Assembly (NCBI GenBank): GCA_958295985.1
Contig: OY282432.1
Span: forward strand, 2,761,001-2,825,000
Length of the DNA stretch: 64,000 nt
Source of the DNA: an uncultured Candidatus Binatia bacterium
GTDB lineage: Bacteria; Desulfobacterota; Binatia; UBA9968; JAJDTQ01
Reading direction: 5' to 3'
The translations under genes and the position numbers were made by a program. This document shows positions 16,766 through 25,446 of the stretch, in pieces. The notes below the pieces were generated by a model. That model did no database searches, had not been told where the DNA came from, and saw only the letters and a program-made list of their open reading frames with translations. Within the stretch, counting starts at the first letter, position 1, and each line of letters starts with the position of its first letter.

Positions 16766-17374
16766 ATGAAGACAATCGTTGTCACGCCTTTCCAGGATCA
16801 GTGCCCGGCACTGTACAGGCTTCTTGACGCGGGTGGGTCGGCCTTCAAGGTATGTTCGACTTTAGCCTTCCTCATCCTCTTGCTGCTGTGCGTTTCGACG
16901 GCGGCCCGGGCGGCGCCGCCGGACCTGCAGACCCCCGCGCCGGTGATCTACCTCGCGGACAACCTCGACGAGCAGGACAACCTGGGGTTTTGCATCGATA
17001 CCGTGGGAAGGGGGTTCGGCGAGAGACTGCATGCGCACTCCTGCAAGCCTCGGGGCGGGGACGTGCAGTTTCTATACGACAAGGCTTCGCGGCGGATCGC
17101 TTCGGCCACTTACTCGGGAAAGTGTGCTGCGCTGACGGCGCCTGCCGCCGCGGGTGTTTCCCTGGGGTTGGTGGATTGCAAGAAGGACTCCGCCGGCCAG
17201 GCCTTCGACTACGACAGCGACGCGATGGAGTTCCGGCCCGGGGCCGACCGGACCCTTTGTCTCGCCGTGGCCGCCACCAGTAGGACCGCGGGGCCGTTCA
17301 TGTCCCGCGGTCTTGAACTCGCGCTGTGCGCTTCAACCGATTCGAAGTACAGACAGTGGCGCATCAAGGGATGA
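16766..17374 (+). CDS. Exported ricin-type beta-trefoil lectin-like protein
   Basis: A protein of 202 residues starting at ATG 16766 with GGAGGAGG at 16753-16760. After a 28-residue lead it has a hydrophobic stretch (FLILLLLCVSTAARAAPP) that reads as a signal peptide. The mature part has internal repeats ending in a QxW-like YRQWRIKG and paired Cys (FCIDTVG ... HSCKP, KCAAL ... DCKKD, LCLAV ... LCAS), as in ricin-B beta-trefoil domains that bind sugars. The sugar and role are unknown. Its stop overlaps the start of the radical SAM gene. Confidence 0.6.
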   Translation: MKTIVVTPFQDQCPALYRLLDAGGSAFKVCSTLAFLILLLLCVSTAARAAPPDLQTPAPVIYLADNLDEQDNLGFCIDTVGRGFGERLHAHSCKPRGGDVQFLYDKASRRIASATYSGKCAALTAPAAAGVSLGLVDCKKDSAGQAFDYDSDAMEFRPGADRTLCLAVAATSRTAGPFMSRGLELALCASTDSKYRQWRIKG

Positions 17375-18423
17375 TGAGCGGACCGAAGACCGGTGTTGGC
17401 GGGAGAGGGAGCAGCGGTAACCCGGGGAACCGTTTCGAGCCCCTCGCCTTCGTCCCGGACGGCGCCCCCGAGGGGTCTGCAACCCGATTCCTCAAGGATA
17501 CGTCCCGGTCCATCATCGCGTACAACGACAGTCCCGACGTGGGCTTCGAGGCCAGCGTCAACCCGTACCGCGGCTGCGAGCACGGCTGCATCTACTGCTA
17601 CGCCCGGCCTACGCACGAGTATCTGGGTTTCTCGGCCGGCCTCGACTTCGAATCCCGGATCCTGGTGAAGGAGGAGGCCCCGGAGCTTCTGAGAAAAGAG
17701 CTGGCATCGCCCCGATGGAAGCCGCAGGTCATCGCCCTGTGCGGCGTGACCGATCCCTATCAGCCCGTGGAGCGCCGTCTGGAACTTACCCGGGGTTGCC
17801 TGAAGGTGCTCGCGGCCTTCCGCAACCCGGTGGCCATCATCACCAAGAACCATCTGGTGACGCGGGACGTGGACGTCCTGGAGGAGCTGGCGGCCCGCGA
17901 CGCGGCCGTGGTGTTCATCTCGGTGACGACGCTGGACGGCGACCTTTGCGGCCGCATGGAGCCGCGGACCTCCCAACCGCATTTGCGGCTCGATGCCGTT
18001 CGCGCTCTGAGTCGGGCGGGTATTCCCGTGGGGGTGCTCGTGGCGCCGGTGATCCCGGGGCTGACGGATCACGAGATGCCGGCGATCCTGGCGGCCGCTT
18101 CCGAGGCCGGTGCGGACTGCGCCGGCTACTCGCTCGTTCGGTTGCCCTTCGGAGTCAAGGGCTTGTTCGAGGCATGGTTGGAGGAGAACCGGCCCGACCG
18201 CAAGGACAAGGTGCTGAACCGCATCCGGGAGATTCGCGGCGGCAGGCTCAACAACCCCGATTTCAAGACCCGAATGAAGGGGCAGGGGATCTTTGCCGAA
18301 CAACTGGAGGGGTTGTTTCACGCCACCTGCCGCAAGCTGGGGTTGACGCGCAGGAACTGGAACCTGTCGACCGCGTCGTTCCGGGCCGAGACCCGGCAAC
18401 TCCCGCTGTTCGGCAGCGATTGA
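17371..18423 (+). CDS. Radical SAM protein of the PA0069/SplB-like family
   Basis: A protein of 350 residues. The [4Fe-4S] motif CEHGCIYCY (Cys 69, 73 and 76) binds the cluster that cleaves S-adenosylmethionine. The surrounding NPYRGCEHGCIYCYARPTHE and the C-terminal KLGLTRRNWNLSTASF are typical of the PA0069 family, related to spore photoproduct lyase but of unknown substrate. ATG 17371 overlaps the stop of the lectin-like gene; ATG 17374 is also possible. An upstream N-terminal extension to 17326 is unlikely because it runs through the previous gene. Confidence 0.88.
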   Translation: MMSGPKTGVGGRGSSGNPGNRFEPLAFVPDGAPEGSATRFLKDTSRSIIAYNDSPDVGFEASVNPYRGCEHGCIYCYARPTHEYLGFSAGLDFESRILVKEEAPELLRKELASPRWKPQVIALCGVTDPYQPVERRLELTRGCLKVLAAFRNPVAIITKNHLVTRDVDVLEELAARDAAVVFISVTTLDGDLCGRMEPRTSQPHLRLDAVRALSRAGIPVGVLVAPVIPGLTDHEMPAILAAASEAGADCAGYSLVRLPFGVKGLFEAWLEENRPDRKDKVLNRIREIRGGRLNNPDFKTRMKGQGIFAEQLEGLFHATCRKLGLTRRNWNLSTASFRAETRQLPLFGSD

Positions 18424-18453
18424 CCCCGCGTTTCGGCCATCACCGGAGACCGG

Positions 18454-19218
18454 TCACGGCATCAGCTCGCCGCCGTTCACCCCGACCACTTGCCCGGTCA
18501 TGTAGCTGCTGGCGGGGCTCAGCAGAAAGACCGCCAGATCGGCCACCTCCGCGGGCCGGCCGAGCCGTCCCAGGGGCACCAGCTTTGAACGTTCGGACTT
18601 GCGCCGCTCCAGGGCCTCGCCGGTCAGACCGCGGCGCCACATGGGCGTGTCGATGGGCCCCGGCGCCAACGCGTTGATGCGTATGCCGTGCCCGGCCACC
18701 TCCCGGGCCACCGCCTTGGTGAGGGCGGCGATGCCGGCCTTGGCGGCGGAGTAGTGGGAGGCCATTTCCTGGCCCTTGAGACCGTGCATGGAGGACAGGC
18801 TCGCGATGACGCCGAAGCCGGCTTCCATCATCAGGGGCAGGGCCGCGCGTATGCAGTAGAAGGTCCCGTTCAGGTGTACGTCGATCATGCGGGCCCAGTC
18901 CTGGTCGCTGATCTCGTGCACGGGTTTTTGCTGCGAGATCCCGGCCACGTTCATGAGGTAGGCGAGGCTGCCGAACTCGGCGCGGGTCCTGGCAATGGCG
19001 GCGTTCACCTGATCCGAACGGGTGACGTCCAGTTCCAGGGGCAGGGCGGCGCCGCCGGCGGCGGTGATGCGGGAGGCGGTCCCCTCGGCCCTGGCTGCGT
19101 CCACGTCGGCCACGGCCACCTTGACCCCCTGCTCGCCGAGCTTGAGCGCGATGGCCTGCCCGATGCCGCTGCCGCCGCCGGTTACGAATGCGCTATCGCG
19201 TTCCATGTCCCACTGCAT
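18454..19218 (-). CDS. SDR-family NAD(P)-dependent oxidoreductase
   Basis: A protein of 254 residues: a classical short-chain dehydrogenase with TGGGSGIG at about 13-20, NVAG in the fourth strand, and HYSAAKAGIAALTKAVA carrying the catalytic Tyr and Lys near residue 160. The substrate is unknown; SDRs reduce or oxidise hydroxyl and keto groups. ATG 19218 is chosen because GGAGG lies five bases upstream and family homology begins there; the open frame continues about 100 codons further without family character. The 3' end faces the radical SAM gene. Confidence 0.9.
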   Translation of the reverse strand: MQWDMERDSAFVTGGGSGIGQAIALKLGEQGVKVAVADVDAARAEGTASRITAAGGAALPLELDVTRSDQVNAAIARTRAEFGSLAYLMNVAGISQQKPVHEISDQDWARMIDVHLNGTFYCIRAALPLMMEAGFGVIASLSSMHGLKGQEMASHYSAAKAGIAALTKAVAREVAGHGIRINALAPGPIDTPMWRRGLTGEALERRKSERSKLVPLGRLGRPAEVADLAVFLLSPASSYMTGQVVGVNGGELMP

Positions 19219-19546
19219 GGCCACCTCCGGTTTCACGTCGTTGAGGCGTGGAAGGTAGCACCCCGGCCGGGAGCCGGTCAAACCTGCCGCGCGGCCGTTA
19301 CGCCCCTCCGCCGCCCCGCGGATTCCCGCTTTCGCGGAAACGACGGTGAGGCGCGGGATCGACGGTGACGCACGGGGAGGACGGAACGGGCGCGGGATCG
19401 TCGGGCCCGCGTCCGGCGCCGGTCGCCTCCCCCTGACCGATCTGTTAAACATCAGGTCACCCGCCCGTTTCCCGGGCGGGGGGAGTGAGCGAGGTTCAAG
19501 CCGCGTTTCTCCTGGGAAAGCGGCCAATTCAACGGGAGGGTTCTCG
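19219..19546. other. Intergenic region with palindromic repeat sequences
   Basis: This 328-base gap between divergent genes holds no gene I can support. It contains a repeat-like palindrome ATTCCCGCTTTCGCGG (near 19322-19337), of the type widely found scattered between bacterial genes, and a GC hairpin CCCGCCCG...CGGGCGGG near 19460-19481. Promoters for the SDR and the aldo/keto reductase must lie here, but I could not pick out convincing -35/-10 boxes. Confidence 0.5.
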
Positions 19547-20479
19547 GTGCAGTATCGTCAGCTTGGATCGTCGGGTGTCCGCGTTTCCGCCATCGGCCTG
19601 GGAACCAATCGGTTCGGCTCGCCGGGGTTGCCGCAGGATCGTGTGACCAGCATCATCGACGCGTCGCTGGACCTTGGCATCAACTTCATCGACACGTCCA
19701 ACAGCTATCAGGGAGGCCGCTCCGAGGAAACGCTCGGAAATGCCCTGAAAGGCCGTCGGGACCGTTTCGTGCTGGCCACCAAGTTCTTTTTTCCCACGGG
19801 CGAGGGCGCCAATGACCGCGGTACCTCGCGCTACCATCTGATGAACGCCGTCGAGGGGAGTCTCCGGCGTCTCCAAAGCGAGCATATCGACGTCTACTAC
19901 ATCCACCGGTGGGACGATGCGACGCCCATCGAGGAGACCTTGCGGGCGCTGGACGACCTGATCCGGCAGGGGAAGGTGCGGTACATCGGCGCGTCCGACT
20001 TCGCCTCGTGGAAACTGGCCCACGCCAATGTCCTGGCGGAGTTCCGCGGCTGGACGGCCTTTGCCGTGCTCCAGTCCCACTACCACATGCTGGAGCGGGA
20101 CGTAGAGCGCGAGGTGTTGCCCTATTGCCGGGCTCACGGCGTGGGCTTCGTTCCCTATTTTCCACTGGCCGGAGGCTTCCTGACGGGAAAGTACGCCAAA
20201 GGGGAGAAACCGCCGCCCGGCTCCCGCGGCGAGAGTCAAGCCTACGTGCAGCAATACATGACCGATGCCAACTACGACGTGGTGGAGCGTCTGAGGGCAT
20301 GGGCCGAGGCACGGGGACGCGGGATGAACGAGCTTGCCCAGTGCTGGCTCCTGGCGCAGCCGCGGGTCTGCTCGGTCATCTCCGGCGCCACCCGACTGGC
20401 GCATGTCCGGGACAACGCAAGGGCGGGGGAATGGGAGCTGACGCCAGCGGAGCTGGCCGAGGTCAACGAGATGTTGTAG
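19547..20479 (+). CDS. Aldo/keto reductase
   Basis: A protein of 310 residues. The catalytic tetrad is visible: Asp 49 (NFIDT), Tyr 54 (NSYQGG), Lys 79 (LATKFF) and His 120 (YYIHRW). It reduces carbonyls with NADPH. The C-terminal SVISGATRLAHVRDN is the cofactor phosphate region. GTG 19547 with GGGAGG at 19534-19539 is the likely start; upstream frame is non-coding. A GCGGGTTTCAGACCCGC palindrome directly follows the stop codon. Confidence 0.9.
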   Translation: MQYRQLGSSGVRVSAIGLGTNRFGSPGLPQDRVTSIIDASLDLGINFIDTSNSYQGGRSEETLGNALKGRRDRFVLATKFFFPTGEGANDRGTSRYHLMNAVEGSLRRLQSEHIDVYYIHRWDDATPIEETLRALDDLIRQGKVRYIGASDFASWKLAHANVLAEFRGWTAFAVLQSHYHMLERDVEREVLPYCRAHGVGFVPYFPLAGGFLTGKYAKGEKPPPGSRGESQAYVQQYMTDANYDVVERLRAWAEARGRGMNELAQCWLLAQPRVCSVISGATRLAHVRDNARAGEWELTPAELAEVNEML

Positions 20480-20481
20480 AC

Positions 20482-20498
20482 GCGGGTTTCAGACCCGC
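20482..20498. repeat. Intergenic palindromic repeat, copy 1
   Basis: GCGGGTTTCAGACCCGC lies two bases after the aldo/keto reductase stop. Related copies are at 24361-24377 and 31618-31637, all between genes and near gene ends. It could form a short hairpin; no T-run follows. Confidence 0.6.
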
Positions 20499-20536
20499 CC
20501 GGGTCCGGGCCACTGATCCGGGACAGGCGAATCTTC

Positions 20537-21016
20537 TCAGTGCAGAATCCGCACGGACGGCTTGAACTCGACGACTTTCACGTCGGTGTCGTCCGCGGCC
20601 GCGGTATCGCGCTTGCGTCTGTGCGAAGCTTCGTGCAGCAACAGCACCACCATCCGCCAAAGCTCCTCTTTCTCCACCGGTGCGTGCAGGAACAGGTCGG
20701 CGCCCGCGGCCAGGCCCCTGTGATGTTCTCGCAAGAGGTGGCCCGAGAGCATCAGGATGATGGGGGTGTGCCGGTGTGCCTCCAGCCTTCGAATGGCTCG
20801 ACAGAGATCGAAACCGTTCAGCGCTCCCTTGAGAAAGCCGTTCACGAGAAACAGGTGCACGTCCCGTGCCGTGGTCTCGGACAGGGCCTGCCGCCCCTCC
20901 GCGGCGCTGAACACCTCGACGGGGGGCGAGAGTTCCCGCAAGTACGCTGACAGTGCGCCGGCGTGGCTCTTGTAACTGTCCGCTATCAGGATCCTGGGTC
21001 GTACGCTTCTTGTCAT
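20537..21016 (-). CDS. Degenerate response-regulator receiver domain protein
   Basis: A protein of 159 residues with a CheY-like fold: ILIADSYKSHAGALSAYL at the start, a GFDLCRAIRR helix, TPIILMLSG (the Ser/Thr strand) and AGADLFLHAPVEKEEL. The phospho-acceptor Asp is replaced by Asn 59 (LFLVNGFL) and the lysine before the conserved Pro is replaced by Ala 112, so it probably cannot be phosphorylated by the usual chemistry. There is no output domain, only a basic and acidic tail. It may act by protein contact. It is isolated: no kinase is nearby. The 259 bases upstream, to 21276, hold no gene I can support. Confidence 0.75.
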   Translation of the reverse strand: MTRSVRPRILIADSYKSHAGALSAYLRELSPPVEVFSAAEGRQALSETTARDVHLFLVNGFLKGALNGFDLCRAIRRLEAHRHTPIILMLSGHLLREHHRGLAAGADLFLHAPVEKEELWRMVVLLLHEASHRRKRDTAAADDTDVKVVEFKPSVRILH

Positions 21017-21275
21017 GGCGCCCTTGTGGCCGCCGCGCCGAGGACGGATCCCCGGCCCGGCCCCCTACTCATTTCCCCGGTCCCACGGGTCTCCTCCTCC
21101 AGGGACCGGGGTATAAACACAGCATTCAATAATGCCGGCGGGGCAGAGTCAAGACCTGACGGCGGTTAAAATTGCGCGGTTTATTCGATCGTGAGGGGTC
21201 CTGATGTCCGAAAACCATGAATAGAAGGATGACACGCACTTGGTGAATTTTTTGTCAGCGGGTGAAGAACCTTTG

Positions 21276-22085
21276 TCAGAGGCGCGCCAGGAAGTCCCGT
21301 ATGGCGGTGTGGGCGGCCTCGGGACTGGCGAAGAAGTAGCTGTGCCGTTCTCCCGGCAACACCACCAGTTCGGCGCCCGGTATGCCTTTTTCGAGAATCT
21401 CCGCGGAAGTGCGATGAGACATGTCGCTGGTGACGTTCCGGTCGTCCTCCCCGACCAGGATCAGGGTAGGGGTGCGGATCTCGCCGAGACGGCCGCTGGT
21501 GTCGTGCCCCTGCCGAGCCAGCAGATGACGGAAGTAGAACTCCACCGGCCCCATGTTGGCCATGCGGACGCGCAGGTAGTTTTCGACCCGGTCCGGATGC
21601 CGCGCGGCGAACTCATCGGTGAAGCCCACCAGGATGGAATGGTCGCGGACGTATTTGTCGTACCCCCATTCCACCATTTCCGTGGCGATCTTCAGGGGAA
21701 TGCCCGGGGTGTTGGGAAACGAGGCGCCGGTGGATGCCAGGATCAGGGCCTTGAGCCGCGACGGATGCTCCAGCGCCATGATCTGGGCCACCCGGCCTCC
21801 CATGGAGTGGCCGCAGACCACCGCCTCGGGAACCTCCAGATGATCCAGCAAGGCCAGCGCGTCCTCGGCGAACATCCGAGTGGTCAGGGGGATGGACGGC
21901 TTTGCGGACCGGCCGGTGCCTCGGTAGTCCATGATGATGACCCGGTGGTCCCGGGAGAACTCCGGCACCTGGTGGATCTTCCAGACTTCCCCGTCGCAGT
22001 GGGTCTCGCTGAGAAAGAGAAAGGGCGTTCCCTGGCCGTGAACCTCGTAGTACAGTTCGGTGTCGTTGACGTCGAGCAAAGGCAT
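21276..22085 (-). CDS. Alpha/beta hydrolase
   Basis: A protein of 269 residues with the nucleophile elbow GHSMGG (Ser 94), the acid in VGEDD and the His in GERHSY near the C-terminus. The opening VNDTELYYEVHGQGTPFLFL is that of the AB hydrolase-1 family (lactonases, C-C hydrolases, 3-oxoadipate enol-lactonase relatives). The substrate is unknown. It lies 45 bases downstream of another alpha/beta hydrolase on the same strand, so the two are likely an operon. Confidence 0.88.
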   Translation of the reverse strand: MPLLDVNDTELYYEVHGQGTPFLFLSETHCDGEVWKIHQVPEFSRDHRVIIMDYRGTGRSAKPSIPLTTRMFAEDALALLDHLEVPEAVVCGHSMGGRVAQIMALEHPSRLKALILASTGASFPNTPGIPLKIATEMVEWGYDKYVRDHSILVGFTDEFAARHPDRVENYLRVRMANMGPVEFYFRHLLARQGHDTSGRLGEIRTPTLILVGEDDRNVTSDMSHRTSAEILEKGIPGAELVVLPGERHSYFFASPEAAHTAIRDFLARL

Positions 22086-22130
22086 GAAACCTCCGAAGGG
22101 GGCGCCGGCAAACCGTCTGGGCCCGGGCCG

Positions 22131-23312
22131 CTAGTCGAAGTACCCGGTCTTCAAGGCCCAGAGCCAGGCGTAGGCGATCCTTTCGTTGTGCAGCGCCCAG
22201 TGGCCCATGTGGGTGTACTTCGGCACCAATCCGACATGGATGTCCGCGCCCGCGGAGCGGTATTTCCCGGCCATGAACATCTCCCGCTTGTCGCCCAGGC
22301 TCTCGCCGCCGATCCAGTGACCGTGGTCGTTCTCGCCGACCATGAGCAGGACCTTGAGGCGGGCGAGCCATTCCGCGGGCGGGTCCTGCAGGTGATCGAA
22401 GTACTCTTCCCGCGGCAGCCCGGTGACCCGGACGTATTCCTCGAGCCGCTCGGGGAATACGTTGTGCTGGTTGTCCCGCAGTCCGATCTTGATCTGGGGC
22501 CGGGTCTTTTCGGTGAGCCGGAAGAAATCCTCCATGCGGCCCCAGGGGGTCAGCTCCGGCAGGTCTTCGTAGTGGGACCTCCGGTAGGCCTCCACCGTGC
22601 GCCGGGAGATCTGCGTCAGACCGTAGGGTTTGGGCGCCTCCATCCCGGTATTTTCCCGCCACTCCCTGCGCCAGCCGTCCGGACCGCCGCTGCCCCAGCC
22701 CACGACCCCGATGACCTCGGCCTCCCGGGTGAACCTCGTCAGATGCGCCGCCATCGGGCCGCCGGTGGAATGGCCGAAGGTGATGAGGCGCCGCCCGGAA
22801 AGATGCCGGTCGGTGAGTTGGCCGGCGCCCTGGAGGATGACGTTGAAGGTGCATTTGAGCAGCCGGTCCTGGAGTTCCTCCTCGCCGGTTTCCGTATCCA
22901 GAAGGTAGACCGGCACCCGCTCCGCGATGGGCGTGCGCCACTCTCCTCCCGGCGGCCACAGCCCCGGGTAGCTCAGGGCCAGCACCGTGAACCCCTGGGC
23001 CGCCAGTCTGCGGGCCAGGCCGGGGCGGCCGTCGGGGGTGACGTCCATCACCTTCTCGTTGGCGCCGCCGCCGTGGAAGACGACGAAGGCCGGCCGCTCA
23101 TCCCGCTCCTTCGCCGGGGCGTAGAGGGAACCGTGCATATTCCACTCGTAACCGTTGCGCCGGTAGCGTTCCACTACCTCGGTGACGGTGAACGCGCCGT
23201 CGTCATAGGGTGGAGGCATGGCGAGCCAGTCCTCCCAAGCCAACCGAACGAGGGTTTCGTCCTGGTCGAGCGCGCGGGTGAAGGTCTGGGTTCCGGCGGG
23301 TGGTTCGGACAT
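22131..23312 (-). CDS. Alpha/beta hydrolase
   Basis: A protein of 393 residues. FVVFHGGGANEKV is the oxyanion-hole strand, TFGHSTGGP carries the nucleophile (Ser 182), and VGENDH provides the likely acid. It is larger than the neighbour, with an N-terminal extension of about 70 residues, and resembles esterases of the dipeptidyl-peptidase or AB hydrolase-1 type. ATG 23312 is supported by AGGAG with spacing seven; the open frame extends to 23387 without good support. It heads a two-gene unit with the hydrolase at 21276. Confidence 0.82.
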   Translation of the reverse strand: MSEPPAGTQTFTRALDQDETLVRLAWEDWLAMPPPYDDGAFTVTEVVERYRRNGYEWNMHGSLYAPAKERDERPAFVVFHGGGANEKVMDVTPDGRPGLARRLAAQGFTVLALSYPGLWPPGGEWRTPIAERVPVYLLDTETGEEELQDRLLKCTFNVILQGAGQLTDRHLSGRRLITFGHSTGGPMAAHLTRFTREAEVIGVVGWGSGGPDGWRREWRENTGMEAPKPYGLTQISRRTVEAYRRSHYEDLPELTPWGRMEDFFRLTEKTRPQIKIGLRDNQHNVFPERLEEYVRVTGLPREEYFDHLQDPPAEWLARLKVLLMVGENDHGHWIGGESLGDKREMFMAGKYRSAGADIHVGLVPKYTHMGHWALHNERIAYAWLWALKTGYFD

Positions 23313-23428
23313 GCTATTCTCCTGTGGCGGAATCGGGTCGAGCAACGGGAACGTGGTCGTCAGGCTGCCATATAGCCGGTACGGCAACGTAAGACAACGT
23401 ACCGGGCGCAGGTAGGGGTGAGTGCATC

Positions 23429-24301
23429 ATGGAGTTGGGTCTCTCCCTGTTTTCAACGGAGCAGTCGGGTCCCGTCGGCGATATCGCCAGGGAGGCGGAA
23501 CGTCTGGGCTTCGAGTCCCTGTGGTTTCCGGAGCACATGCTCATCCCTGTGCGTTACCAGCACCGTTACAAGCGCACGCCGGACGGCGCCGTCCCGGAGT
23601 CGTTCGCGCACCTGCCGGATCCCTTCATCGGCGCGGCCATGGCGGCCCAGGCCACGGAGCGCCTGCGCGTGGCCACCGGCATTTGCATCCTGCCCCAGCG
23701 TGACGTCATCGCCACCGCCAAGGCTGCCGCCACGCTGGACCTCCACAGCCGCGGGCGGTTGATCATGGGAGTCGGCGCCGGCTGGTTCCCGGAAGAAGCG
23801 GAGATCCTGGGGGTTCCGTTCAAGCGCCGCTGGAAGGTGCTGCGCGAGGGGGTCGAGGCACTGAAGGTGCTGTGGAGCCGGGATGAGGCCGCCTATGACG
23901 GCGAATTCGTCCGTTTCCCGCCCGTCCGGGTCTTTCCCAAGCCGGTACAGAAACCCCATCCCCCGGTCTACCTGGGGGTCCACGATCCCCGCTACGCGCC
24001 AGCACGGGTGGCCCGTTATGCCGACGGCTGGTGTCCGGGCGATCTGCCGGTGGACGAGGCCGCGGATGCGGTGGCCAGCGTGCGGCGCGCCGCGCGCGAG
24101 CACGGACGGGACCCCGGCGAGGTCGAGTTCTCGGTGGTCCTGACCCCCGACCGCGGCTTCCCCACACTGGACGACATGGGGCGGTATCGCGCCGCGGGAA
24201 TGCGGCGCATCATCCTGCGGGTGATGGAGGCGGCCACCGGAAGCGGCGTCGCCGCGGTCCGGCGGCTCGAGCCCTTCGTGGAGCAGGCCAGGAGCCTCTG
24301 A
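23429..24301 (+). CDS. LLM-class flavin/F420-dependent oxidoreductase
   Basis: A protein of 290 residues of the bacterial luciferase-like fold. The opening GLSLFSTEQSGPVGDIAREA, GFESLWFPEH, ATGICILPQRDVI and GVGAGWFPEEAEILG are standard for the F420-dependent TIGR03619-like group. These enzymes reduce or oxygenate diverse substrates with F420 or FMN. Two other members occur here (25447-26526 and 60722-61663). It is divergent from the hydrolase operon, with about 115 bases between starts that probably hold both promoters. Confidence 0.88.
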   Translation: MELGLSLFSTEQSGPVGDIAREAERLGFESLWFPEHMLIPVRYQHRYKRTPDGAVPESFAHLPDPFIGAAMAAQATERLRVATGICILPQRDVIATAKAAATLDLHSRGRLIMGVGAGWFPEEAEILGVPFKRRWKVLREGVEALKVLWSRDEAAYDGEFVRFPPVRVFPKPVQKPHPPVYLGVHDPRYAPARVARYADGWCPGDLPVDEAADAVASVRRAAREHGRDPGEVEFSVVLTPDRGFPTLDDMGRYRAAGMRRIILRVMEAATGSGVAAVRRLEPFVEQARSL

Positions 24302-24360
24302 CCCGCGCATCGATGGCGGGATAGCCGGGCCGTTGCCGGCCGGGGGCGAGGCTTGCAGGG

Positions 24361-24377
24361 GCGGGTTTCAAACCCGT
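24361..24377. repeat. Intergenic palindromic repeat, copy 2
   Basis: GCGGGTTTCAAACCCGT, flanked by CAGGG and CCGCGC, lies between the convergent LLM oxidoreductase and uppP genes. It matches the copies at 20482 and 31618. Confidence 0.65.
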
Positions 24378-24388
24378 CCGCGCGCGGC

Positions 24389-25198
24389 CTATCCCGAAAG
24401 GCCGGTGACAATCAGCAGGGCGAGCCCCAGGCCCCAGCAGTAGCAGGCGAACCACGTGAGCCTCCGCGAGAGCAGCACCTTCAACAGCACGTCGATGCTG
24501 ACGTAGCCCACCGTGCAAGCGGCGAGGAACGCCAACCCGTAGCCAGGCTTGTTCACCGCCAGCGCGCCGTCGAGACCGTGAGTCGCCAACTGCAGCACGA
24601 AGGCGCCGAGGATGGCGGGGATCGAGAGCAGGAACGAGTAGCGCAACGCGAGCCCGTGTTCGAGCCCGGAGAAGACGCCGGCTGCCACGGTGGCCCCCGA
24701 CCGTGATATGCCGGGGACGATGGCCGCGCCCTGGACGATGCCGATGAGCAGGGCCTGTGTCACGCCCATGCTCTCGATGCCGCCGGTTCGCTCCCTGGCG
24801 CGGTCGGTGGCGAAGAGCAGCGCTCCGGTCACCAGCAGCATGCTCGCCGCGGTGGGGACACTGGAGAAGAGGCGTTCCAGCGCCTCCGCGAGGAAGAGTC
24901 CGATCAGGGCCGTTGGAAGGGTGCCGGCGACGACGAGCCAGAGGAGGCGGAGCGTGGCCGGGTCCGCCCGTGAAGGCCGGAGCGCGGCACGGGCGAGGGC
25001 GGCGACATCCCGGCGGAAGTACAGGAGCACGGCGCCAAGGGTCGCCAAGTGCACGGTGGCATGGAACAGCACGCCCGGCTCCCGGAACCCGGGAAGCCAG
25101 GCCTGAAGGATCACCAGGTGGCCGGAGCTGCTGACCGGGAGAAACTCCGTCAGCCCTTGCAGGACTCCGAGAGCCGCGAGAGTCAGGGTAGGGGTCAC
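24389..25198 (-). CDS. uppP: Undecaprenyl-diphosphate phosphatase (UppP/BacA)
   Basis: A protein of 269 residues, polytopic membrane protein. The two signature motifs are present: GLTEFLPVSSSGHL (about residues 15-28) and PGISRSGAT (162-170), which together form the phosphatase site. It dephosphorylates undecaprenyl diphosphate to recycle the lipid carrier for peptidoglycan and other envelope polymers, and confers bacitracin tolerance. It starts at GTG 25198 after GAGGAA. Length is at the family norm of 265-280. It is divergent from the LLM gene at 25447, leaving a 248-base shared upstream region. Confidence 0.93.
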   Translation of the reverse strand: MTPTLTLAALGVLQGLTEFLPVSSSGHLVILQAWLPGFREPGVLFHATVHLATLGAVLLYFRRDVAALARAALRPSRADPATLRLLWLVVAGTLPTALIGLFLAEALERLFSSVPTAASMLLVTGALLFATDRARERTGGIESMGVTQALLIGIVQGAAIVPGISRSGATVAAGVFSGLEHGLALRYSFLLSIPAILGAFVLQLATHGLDGALAVNKPGYGLAFLAACTVGYVSIDVLLKVLLSRRLTWFACYCWGLGLALLIVTGLSG

Positions 25199-25446
25199 GA
25201 TTCCTCGCTTTCATTCGACGTTCAAGCGAACTTAACACAAATGAAAATTTCGGGTGATGGCGATGAAATGGCTGCCAACAGCCCTCCACTCGGCCAGGGG
25301 CGAACCCCTCCCCCTGCGTCCCTCGGCCGCTTTCCTTCTCTTCCTGCAACGCGAGCTTCGGACGGGACGCTCGGTTGACGTTCGTCGCGAAGAAGCACAA
25401 CAATGGACGGGTTCGAACACTTTGCGACAGGCTACGAGGGAGGATT

